From: an uncultured Prevotella sp.
GTDB taxonomy: Bacteria; Bacteroidota; Bacteroidia; Bacteroidales; Bacteroidaceae
NCBI GenBank assembly: GCA_937907705.1
Contig: CALCVP010000058.1
Location: 14,239-78,238 of the forward strand
Length of the DNA: 64,000 nucleotides
Direction of reading: 5' to 3'
The translations under genes and the position numbers were made by a program. Below the pieces are notes generated by a model. The model worked only from the letters and a program-made list of their open reading frames with translations. It was not told where the DNA came from and did no database searches. This document shows positions 27,308 to 33,824 of this stretch, piece by piece; the first letter of the stretch is position 1, and every line of letters starts with the position of its first letter.

Positions 27308-27991
27308 CTATATAGTTTCTAAAAAATGTTTTGTTACATTGAATGATCCTTCTGCCAAACGAGACCAAAAATCAAAATACTGTGATGCTTTGTTGTCTTT
27401 CAGCGGTATATCGCTGATAACTCTGAAACTGATAAACGGCACATTGTAGATGTGGCAAGTTTGGGCTATGGCACAGCTTTCCATGTCTACGGCTTTGGCT
27501 GTTGGAAACTTGCTGAGTATGGTTTTCATCTTGTCCTGACTGTCTACAAACCAGTCGCCGCTAACTATCGGACCAGCATGCACGGGTGTCTTGCAGTCTA
27601 AATGCTGTGCTTTCTCTATCAAATCAGCAGACGCGGCAAACTTTACAGGCATGCCCATTACCTGTCCATACTGGCAGTCATCCCCGCAGTATACATCATG
27701 GTAACAATAGTCGGTGCCTACCACCACATCCGTAACTTCCATGTTGACATCGGCACCGCCAGCCACACCTGTTGAGATAATCAGGTCGGGTGCATAGTTG
27801 TCAATCATTTCTACGGCACCGATGGCTGCATTTACCTTGCCAATGCCACACTTCTGCATAATGATTTCTTTCTTGCCAATGTTGCCTTTCACAAAATCTT
27901 TGTTGTGATGGCGCTCTGTGGTAGACTCATCCAGCAGTGTTTTCAGTTGCATGAACTCCTTGTCCATGGCAACAATGATACCTATTTTCAT
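27308..27991 (-). CDS. mtnN: 5'-methylthioadenosine/S-adenosylhomocysteine nucleosidase
   Basis: This enzyme hydrolyses methylthioadenosine and S-adenosylhomocysteine to adenine plus the ribosyl thiol, which LuxS then uses. From ATG 27991 it has 227 residues beginning MKIGIIVAMDKEFMQLK, with the catalytic glutamate E12. The SGVAG loop (STGVAGGAD) and the VDMESCAIAQ purine and ribose-binding motif follow. A longer frame from 28090 would start upstream of the -7 element at 28017-28024 and is rejected. luxS follows two bases later. Confidence 0.95.
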   Translation of the reverse strand: MKIGIIVAMDKEFMQLKTLLDESTTERHHNKDFVKGNIGKKEIIMQKCGIGKVNAAIGAVEMIDNYAPDLIISTGVAGGADVNMEVTDVVVGTDYCYHDVYCGDDCQYGQVMGMPVKFAASADLIEKAQHLDCKTPVHAGPIVSGDWFVDSQDKMKTILSKFPTAKAVDMESCAIAQTCHIYNVPFISFRVISDIPLKDNKASQYFDFWSRLAEGSFNVTKHFLETI

Positions 27992-28016
27992 TTCTCTCGT
28001 TAAATTTTTATCTATG

Positions 28017-28024
28017 CAAAGATA
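28017..28024 (-). promoter_or_regulatory. candidate -7 element of mtnN-luxS
   Basis: TATCTTTG on the minus strand lies 25 bases before the mtnN start. The matching -33 position reads TGCT instead of TTTG, so only the -7 part is good. Confidence 0.5.
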
Positions 28025-28106
28025 TATATATTTGTTGAAAAACAGCAGCTTTTGGCGGCAGATGATGCGGTACAGGACGAAAATAAGCATAAGGCGTTTG
28101 CCGCTT

Positions 28107-29369
28107 TCAGCTCAAGCTTTCTATGAGCAGCCACAAATTGAGCACGGTAACGATGGCTGCTATGGTGTAGAGAAAAGCTGAATTGAGCTTGCTGTTGGCA
28201 TATTTCCCCATCACTTTGGTAGAGGAGGTGAGGCTAACTTGCAGGAATACGGTGAAGGGCAGTTGCAGACTGAGCACCATTTGTGACAGTATCAGACCTT
28301 GAAACGGATTGCTTATAAACACGATAATCACCACAGCGGCAATCAGAGACAGCAGTGTGCCTGTGATGGAGTGGGCATCGCGCTCATAATATTGTTCGCC
28401 AAACATGCCCGAAAAAATACAACCTGCCGCCATGCCACTGGTAATAGTGCTCGACAAGCCTGCCAACAGCAGTGCCATGGCAAATATGTTGGCGGCATTG
28501 TTGCCTAAGAGTGGGGTGAGCAATGCTTGCGCTTGGCTTAGGTCTTCCACCGGTGCATGGTGGCTGCCGAAGGTGGTTGCCGCCAGTATTATCATGGCAC
28601 TGTTGATGGCCCAGCCCACTATCATGGAAAACAAGGTGTCAAAGAACTCGTATTTCAGTGCCCTTTCAATGTGCTGACTGTCTGTTTTGTGCAGCTGTCG
28701 GCTCTGTACCAATTCAGAGTGCAGGAACAGGTTATGGGGCATGACCACAGCTCCTAACACACTCATGATGATAAGCAGGCTGCCTTGTGGCACACTTGGC
28801 ACCACCCATCCTGTGGCTGCTGCTTGCCAATCTACTTTAGTCAGAAACAGCTCATAGATAAACGACAGTCCTATCATTGACACAAAGCCGATAATCATGC
28901 GCTCAATTTTCTTGTAAGAGTTGGTCAGCAGCAGTATGACCACAGCCACTGTGGTTAGTATGGAGCCCCATACGATAGGCACGCCAAAGAGCATTTGCAA
29001 GGCAATGGCGGCTCCCAATATCTCTGCCAGCGATGTGGATATGCTGGCGAGCATGGCTGTCAGCAGTATGGGTCGGCCAATCCATTTTGGCGTATAACGT
29101 TCGGTAGCCTCACTCAGGCACAGACCTGTAACGATGCCCAAATGCGCCACATTGTGTTGAAGGGCTATCAGCATGATGGTAGAGAGGGTTACCACCCACA
29201 GCAGTGCGTAGCCATAGGTAGAGCCGGCGGCAAAGTTGCTGGCCCAGTTGCCGGGGTCTATGAAGCCTACTGTTACCAATAGGCCGGGTCCGATGTTCTT
29301 GATAATGTCAAGTCCGCCAAACTTCTGGGGCTTGCTCTCATTTTTCAGAATATGTATTAAGTTTCTCAT
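28107..29369 (-). CDS. mntH: Nramp family divalent metal (Mn2+/Fe2+) transporter
   Basis: This is a proton-coupled importer of Mn(II) and other divalent metals in the inner membrane. The 420-residue protein has about 11 helices. It carries the metal-binding helix-1 motif DPGNW (in GFIDPGNWASNF) and the helix-6 motif MPHN (GAVVMPHNLFLHSELVQ), both diagnostic for Nramp transporters. No MntR or Fur-type regulator is adjacent. Nearby oxidative-stress genes (rubrerythrin, oxyR further away) fit a manganese role, but this is only context. Confidence 0.95.
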   Translation of the reverse strand: MRNLIHILKNESKPQKFGGLDIIKNIGPGLLVTVGFIDPGNWASNFAAGSTYGYALLWVVTLSTIMLIALQHNVAHLGIVTGLCLSEATERYTPKWIGRPILLTAMLASISTSLAEILGAAIALQMLFGVPIVWGSILTTVAVVILLLTNSYKKIERMIIGFVSMIGLSFIYELFLTKVDWQAAATGWVVPSVPQGSLLIIMSVLGAVVMPHNLFLHSELVQSRQLHKTDSQHIERALKYEFFDTLFSMIVGWAINSAMIILAATTFGSHHAPVEDLSQAQALLTPLLGNNAANIFAMALLLAGLSSTITSGMAAGCIFSGMFGEQYYERDAHSITGTLLSLIAAVVIIVFISNPFQGLILSQMVLSLQLPFTVFLQVSLTSSTKVMGKYANSKLNSAFLYTIAAIVTVLNLWLLIESLS

Positions 29370-29464
29370 GTGTTTATGTTTGTATGTTCAATATTTTTCT
29401 TTTTACCTTTAAACCATTTTATAAGTGGCTTCGTCTTATTGTCTCAACTGCGGTCTGACGGTGG

Positions 29465-29472
29465 CAAAGATA
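29465..29472 (-). promoter_or_regulatory. candidate -7 element of mntH
   Basis: TATCTTTG on the minus strand lies about 95 bases before the mntH start. There is no good -33 element. Confidence 0.45.
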
Positions 29473-29656
29473 CACTGTTTTGGCATAAGTTGTATCAGGT
29501 ATGTGTGAAAATCATCATTATTGGGTAGTATTGTATCAATGTTTTTGTAATTGCAAAAATGCAAGGAAAGTGGTCGTTATAAGGCTTCTTCTATACGATT
29601 TTTCGTTATCAATGAAAAATATGCAGACAAAAGCATTCCTATTTGTAAGTTTTAGC

Positions 29657-29664
29657 TATCTTTG
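29657..29664 (+). promoter_or_regulatory. candidate -7 element of the secreted-protein gene
   Basis: TATCTTTG occurs here on the plus strand, about 126 bases before the chosen start at 29791. It overlaps the beginning of the longest open frame at 29662, which therefore cannot be the translation start if this promoter is real. Confidence 0.5.
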
Positions 29665-29790
29665 CTGTATTGCATAGGTATTCAACAGCACAGTTTTTGG
29701 CAGCTAAGCGTACCTGTAAAGAGCGTACCTGCGGTTGGAAAACTTGTGCAAGTAATAGATGTTAAATTCTTTAATTTTATTTTTTTGCTT

Positions 29791-31086
29791 ATGAAAAAGC
29801 TTTTACTTTCTTTGGCAGTTGCCCTTTTTACCTTGGGTGCTCACGCACAGGTAACAGCCACGACCGATGGCTCAGACTACTTCAGCTTTAGCGTCAAAAA
29901 CGTTAATTGGTGTGGCGGAGAAGTTACCGTTACGCCGAAAGACCCTGACATGAAGTACTATTTCTATTCAAGAGATATGGCTTATGTCAGCCAAACCTTT
30001 GGCGATGATTGGAGCAAGGTGTTTGCTACCGACCGTTCTTGGTATGAGTATATAGCCAGTGTGTATGGTGGAACGGTGTATGAGAATTGGGCGGCAGACT
30101 TGGTTACAGGCACCAAGACCTTCAAGACTACCGACAATGACATAACCCAGTGGGGCGGCAAGATAGTGGTATATGCTTATGCAATAGACGATAATGCCAA
30201 TATCACCACACCCATGTGCCTGTTCTATTTTGACACGACCAAGCCAAACGCTTCTGCCAATACCTTTGATGTGAAGATTAATGAGGTGCATCCCAATTCT
30301 GTGGCTGCCACTGTTACACCTTCCAATAACGACCCTTATGTGATAGATGTGCAGAAAAAGAAATTTGTAGACTGGTATATTAACAGCGGAATTTCACTCG
30401 ATTCCATGACATTTGTGCTGGCACAGAGCCAAATAAAGAACTTGGGCGAGATAGAGACACATAACGGTACCTACACCATGAACCCTAAAGACTGGAGCTT
30501 AAACTCTCCCGGTACAGAATATGAGGTGATTGTGTATGGCTTTGACAATGGGCTTTCTACTCCCGACAACATTGCAATGGCAAAGTTTACCACTCTGCGT
30601 GGCGTGTCTACCGTATCCTCTCGCTTTGCAAGATACTTTGTAGGCAACGACGGCAAGGCAGACCCTGATGTGCTGACAGCGGCAGACAATGAAGAGGGGG
30701 CTTACTACTACACCCTGCTTGATGAAGAAACACCTTGCTCTTTGTTGCAATACATGACAGCTATTGATGCTCAAAATACGGAAAGTTATACCTATACCTA
30801 TAACGAGAGTCAATATGATTCTACCGCAAAACTGACTCTTACAGGTAGTTGCAACGCTGATGCCAAGGGCGTATATGCTACCATGGATGTTGACATGACA
30901 GATTATCCTGACATCAAGAAGATATACTTTGTGGGTACTGCTACGGGTATCAATGGCGTAAATGTCAACCGGCCAACTGCTGATGCACCTGTTTATCGTT
31001 TGGACGGTACTGCTGTACATACCGCAAAAGCAAACCTTACCAAGGGCGTATATATTCAAGGAGGCAAGAAATTTGTGGTAAAGTAA
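29791..31086 (+). CDS. secreted protein of unknown function with a C-terminal GKK-type tail
   Basis: This 431-residue protein starts at ATG 29791 with a clear signal peptide (MKKLLLSLAVALFTLGAHA, cleavage about residue 19). The body is acidic, rich in T, N, D and Y, and looks like fibronectin/Ig-like beta domains, without catalytic motifs I recognise. The end reads YRLDGTAVHTAK...KGVYIQGGKKFVVK. That pattern (Y-x-L-x-G ... KG-x-YI-x-x-GKK) is common at the C-termini of secreted Prevotella and Bacteroides proteins and is reminiscent of short secretion-sorting tails. I do not recognise a function. It is monocistronic, followed by a strong terminator. Confidence 0.75.
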   Translation: MKKLLLSLAVALFTLGAHAQVTATTDGSDYFSFSVKNVNWCGGEVTVTPKDPDMKYYFYSRDMAYVSQTFGDDWSKVFATDRSWYEYIASVYGGTVYENWAADLVTGTKTFKTTDNDITQWGGKIVVYAYAIDDNANITTPMCLFYFDTTKPNASANTFDVKINEVHPNSVAATVTPSNNDPYVIDVQKKKFVDWYINSGISLDSMTFVLAQSQIKNLGEIETHNGTYTMNPKDWSLNSPGTEYEVIVYGFDNGLSTPDNIAMAKFTTLRGVSTVSSRFARYFVGNDGKADPDVLTAADNEEGAYYYTLLDEETPCSLLQYMTAIDAQNTESYTYTYNESQYDSTAKLTLTGSCNADAKGVYATMDVDMTDYPDIKKIYFVGTATGINGVNVNRPTADAPVYRLDGTAVHTAKANLTKGVYIQGGKKFVVK

Positions 31087-31111
31087 GAGATACAGATAAT
31101 TGAAACATACA

Positions 31112-31149
31112 AAAAGCTCCCGTAAGAACATTTTCTTACGGGAGCTTTT
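31112..31149. terminator. 17-bp perfect-stem bidirectional terminator
   Basis: Bases 31112-31128 pair perfectly with 31133-31149 around a 4-base loop. A4 and T4 at the stem base give U tracts in both directions. It lies between the convergent secreted-protein gene and the HigA-like gene. Confidence 0.85.
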
Positions 31150-31178
31150 ATATTGTACCTTTACAGGTGTTTTTACTG

Positions 31179-31715
31179 TTATTCTTCAGCATGTTTCTCT
31201 TTCAATATAGTCTTTACTTGCTCCAGCCGCTCAGCAAGTGCAGCATCGGCTTTAGCTATTTGAAGGTCATATTGCACTTGCATGTCGAGCAGTTGGTGGG
31301 CGTCCAAGCCTAAAGCTGCCTCAAAAAGCAGTGCATCTTCAGCGGTAAGCTGCTGCTGGCAGTCCATGATTTTATCAAGAGTGTTGGGCAGCAAGCCTAT
31401 TTCAGCGGCGAATTTGCTGTGGGAGAAGCCACGTGCCTCTATGGTTTCTCTAATGATTTCGCCTGGTAGCTGTATCTTGGTGTTGTTTGTTTCCATTGTG
31501 TTTTCGTTTTGTAGTGTAACAGGCTGATTGGCTGTTTCATTGCTGCTGCTCACTGCGGCAGCAGTATCGTTGGTTGTAGCTGCCACTTTTGCTTTGGTTG
31601 TAGCCGGCTTTCTGCTGGCAGTTTTGCTGCGTCTTGCAGTGGCAGTGCTGCGCTTAGGCTTGGCTTTGGTGCGCTTGGTGGCAGTTTTGGTTGCGGTTGT
31701 TGTCTTGTTTACCAT
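31179..31715 (-). CDS. HigA-like HTH protein with histone-H1-like basic N-terminus
   Basis: From ATG 31715 the 178-residue product has two parts. Residues 1-48 are a Lys/Arg/Thr/Ala low-complexity tail resembling histone H1 or nucleoid-protein tails (for example KRTKAKPKRSTATARRSK). Residues 49-80 are a linker. Residues about 82-150 match the HigA/XRE antidote pattern (LPGEIIRETIEARGFSHSKF, then LDAHQLLDMQVQYDLQ), followed by a helical tail. No HigB-like toxin gene is adjacent. It may bind DNA, with the basic tail adding non-specific affinity. An internal ATG (codon 74, METNNTKIQLPG) could give a tail-less form. A longer frame from 31790 adds residues unlike any domain. The function is unknown. 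Confidence 0.7.
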   Translation of the reverse strand: MVNKTTTATKTATKRTKAKPKRSTATARRSKTASRKPATTKAKVAATTNDTAAAVSSSNETANQPVTLQNENTMETNNTKIQLPGEIIRETIEARGFSHSKFAAEIGLLPNTLDKIMDCQQQLTAEDALLFEAALGLDAHQLLDMQVQYDLQIAKADAALAERLEQVKTILKEKHAEE

Positions 31716-31871
31716 ATTTGTCTTTACTGTTATTTGCGTGTATTGCAGAGGGCGTGTCAGTGCGGTGGATGGCATAGACACAGAAAACAAGCGTCTTTAC
31801 GATAGTCTGTCTGACCGTAAAGACGCATGTTTACCTCTTGTGCAAAGGTCGAGAAGACCCTTATTGCGGTG

Positions 31872-31903
31872 CAAAAATACTGCTTCTTATTGTGATAACC
31901 AAA
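31872..31903 (-). promoter_or_regulatory. candidate promoter of the HigA-like gene
   Basis: On the minus strand TTTG (31900-31903), a 20-base spacer and TATTTTTG (31872-31879) lie about 160 bases upstream of the start. The spacer is one base longer than the consensus. Confidence 0.4.
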
Positions 31904-31965
31904 AAAGTTGAAGCTTTTTTACTGATGGACAAAGTGATGAAGTGGAGATATGGGCAGATACCTGT

Positions 31966-32080
31966 TGTTCCGATAGCTATGTTGTTGGCTTGCAAGAGCT
32001 ATGCTATCGATTCCCGATAACAGTGCTGTTGCCGTCTGATAGCTATGCTTTCGCAAGCCGAAAGCATAGCTATCGGAACA
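31966..32080. repeat. nested inverted repeats of the ATAGCTAT family
   Basis: A 16-bp perfect outer inverted repeat (31966-31981 with 32065-32080) surrounds an inner 16-bp perfect hairpin (32038-32053 with 32059-32074, loop CAAGC). All copies carry ATAGCTATG. The element occupies the middle of the 503-bp gap between the HigA-like gene and rubrerythrin, upstream of the rubrerythrin promoter. It has no T run, so it is not an obvious terminator. Confidence 0.7.
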
Positions 32081-32144
32081 TGCTGTCCGTAGCCTGTGGA
32101 GGGGTATGGATAGAGGATGTCTATTTAGGCATAGATATTTTCTG

Positions 32145-32175
32145 TTTGACGCTATTGTTATTATGAATACCTTTG
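32145..32175 (+). promoter_or_regulatory. sigma-ABfr promoter of rubrerythrin
   Basis: TTTG (32145-32148), a 19-base spacer and TACCTTTG (32168-32175) form an exact consensus promoter 43 bases before the rubrerythrin start. Confidence 0.8.
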
Positions 32176-32218
32176 CACCAGAAACAAAAACAAGAACCAA
32201 TTAAAAAATAAAGACATT

Positions 32219-32761
32219 ATGAAAGAACTGAAAGGAACAAAGACAGAGAAAAACTTGATGGACGCATTTGCTGGTGAGTCTCAAGCGCGTAACAAGTATA
32301 CATATTTTGCATCAAAAGCTCGCAAAGACGGCTATGAGCAGATAGCAGCTCTTTTTGAAGAAACAGCCAACAACGAGAAAGAGCATGCCAAACTGTGGTT
32401 CAAATATCTGATGGGTGGCGAAATACCAAGCACACCAGACAACCTGAAGGCTGCTGCTGAAGGCGAAAACTATGAGTGGACAGACATGTATGACCGTATG
32501 GCTGCTGAGGCTGAAGAGGAAGGCTTTAAGGAGATTGCTGCCAAGTTTCGCATGGTAGGTGCCATCGAGAAGCACCATGAGGAGCGCTATCGCAAGCTGC
32601 TCAAGAATATAGAAGACCAGGTGGTGTTCTCTCGTGAGGGCGACTGTGTATGGATTTGCCGCAACTGTGGTCACATAGTAGTAGGCAAGAAGGCGCCTCA
32701 GGTGTGCCCTGTATGTGCCCACAAGCAAAGCTTCTTTGAGCTGAGAGCAGAGAATTATTGA
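32219..32761 (+). CDS. rubrerythrin
   Basis: This non-heme iron peroxidase protects anaerobes by reducing hydrogen peroxide. The 180-residue product has an N-terminal ferritin-like di-iron domain (residues 10-135). Ligand motifs include E20 ([12 protein letters not shown]), E53-x-x-H56 and the later EKHHEERY. The C-terminal rubredoxin domain carries the Cys4 iron site C147/C150 (CRNCG) and C163/C166 (CPVC). It has its own consensus promoter and is monocistronic. The symbol rbr is often used, but several paralogs usually exist, so I leave it blank. Confidence 0.95.
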   Translation: MKELKGTKTEKNLMDAFAGESQARNKYTYFASKARKDGYEQIAALFEETANNEKEHAKLWFKYLMGGEIPSTPDNLKAAAEGENYEWTDMYDRMAAEAEEEGFKEIAAKFRMVGAIEKHHEERYRKLLKNIEDQVVFSREGDCVWICRNCGHIVVGKKAPQVCPVCAHKQSFFELRAENY

Positions 32762-32818
32762 TATGCCGGAAGTCCGACAATGATTTTGGCAATAGAGAGT
32801 GATAAGAGAGTATAAAAG

Positions 32819-32857
32819 AAGAGGTGGTTCTGTTCCGCGCGGACAGAGCCACCTCTT
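32819..32857. terminator. terminator between rubrerythrin and the GSCFA gene
   Basis: AAGAGGTGGTTCTGT (32819-32833) pairs with ACAGAGCCACCTCTT (32843-32857) with one G-T pair. The T-rich flank is better on the minus strand (CTTCTTTT), so it may serve mainly the GSCFA gene. Confidence 0.65.
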
Positions 32858-32890
32858 GACATATAAGAGGGGTAGTAGCTTTTTAGGCTG

Positions 32891-33733
32891 CTACATTTTA
32901 GTCGTTATGTAGCGGTCAAACAGGCTAAGGTCTATCTTCAAGTCGGGGTATTGGCGCATCAGGTCAATGGCTTTCTGCTTGCTTTTTGCCATAAATTGCA
33001 GGTATTCTTTACCGGAAGGATTAAACGGCTTGTGGCCTAAGGCTTCCTTGATGGGGCGCCATAGCGACAGAAAAGTGTGGGTGCGGGTAGAGAAATAGGC
33101 TTCAGAGAATACCTCCCAGATATATTCTACGGCTTGAGCTGAGGGGTGCAGCATGTCGGCTGCATAAAAGCGGTAGTCGCGCAGCTCGTCATTCACTATT
33201 TCATAAGCAGGAAAATAGTTTACCCTGTCGGGCATCTCTTCCGCCAATTGGTTGGCTGCCAGCAGTAGGGTTGCCTTGGACAGTTGGCTGCCATGATAGC
33301 CATATTTGGCATAGCGGATAGGGCTGACGGTGATAATTACTCTTACATCTGGTCGACGTTGCACCAATAGCTGTACTGCTTGGCGCAAATAGCCGACACA
33401 CTCATCCACAGTGAGGCAGCGCTCGGTAAACAGCCGTTGGGGGCGTTTGGCACAATTGTCTACAATCTCACCCGTCTCGTTGAGTATATACACATGGTTG
33501 GTGCCTAAGGTAAATAGGGCTGTGCGTGGACTGCATGTGCTGTGGCTCACGGTGTGCAGTATGCTGGCAGGATTATACATTACGCCATAGGGATTGACTG
33601 TGGCGCGAAAGCATTCATCTACAAATCGTTTGCCCATATTGTCGGCAAAGCATGAGCCTACAAAAAGCATCTCTTCACATGGCTCAATGGCAAAAGGCGG
33701 GCGGCTGATAGCTACTTTGGTTCTAAAATCCAT
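32891..33733 (-). CDS. GSCFA domain-containing protein
   Basis: This protein belongs to the GSCFA family, related to SGNH/GDSL esterases and named after the motif visible here at residues 26-30 (FVGSCFADNMG). The 280-residue form from ATG 33733 begins MDFRTKVAISRPPF. Further SGNH-like segments are VIITVSPIRYAKYG and, near the C-terminal third, DMLHPSAQAVEYIWE, where D and H would complete the triad. It lies downstream of fkp on the same strand. Polysaccharide deacylation or acylation is a reasonable guess. A terminator-like hairpin separates it from fkp. A start at 33772 is possible but adds an atypical N-terminus. Confidence 0.85.
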   Translation of the reverse strand: MDFRTKVAISRPPFAIEPCEEMLFVGSCFADNMGKRFVDECFRATVNPYGVMYNPASILHTVSHSTCSPRTALFTLGTNHVYILNETGEIVDNCAKRPQRLFTERCLTVDECVGYLRQAVQLLVQRRPDVRVIITVSPIRYAKYGYHGSQLSKATLLLAANQLAEEMPDRVNYFPAYEIVNDELRDYRFYAADMLHPSAQAVEYIWEVFSEAYFSTRTHTFLSLWRPIKEALGHKPFNPSGKEYLQFMAKSKQKAIDLMRQYPDLKIDLSLFDRYITTKM

Positions 33734-33749
33734 GAGGTATTTGTTGTAT

Positions 33750-33798
33750 TGAAAAAGGCAAGCCATAGCCATGTGGCATGGCTGTCATGGCTTGCCTT
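33750..33798 (-). terminator. hairpin with T run between fkp and the GSCFA gene
   Basis: On the minus strand a 19-bp stem with a three-base bulge (33755-33773 pairing with 33777-33798) is followed by five T residues (33750-33754 as AAAAA on plus minus flanking G). It lies 27 bases after the fkp stop and only ~17 bases before the GSCFA start. Confidence 0.65.
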
Positions 33799-33824
33799 GT
33801 ATGTGTAAATCTTCTTGTTCTAAC

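Noticed and set aside
29662..29790. N-terminal extension of the secreted protein
   Set aside because: The frame start coincides with the -7 element, and a normal signal peptide begins at 29791.
31179..31790. Type II HigBA toxin-antitoxin module
   Set aside because: Only the HigA-like part is present. No RelE/HigB-like frame lies within several hundred bases on either side, and the protein carries an unusual basic tail.
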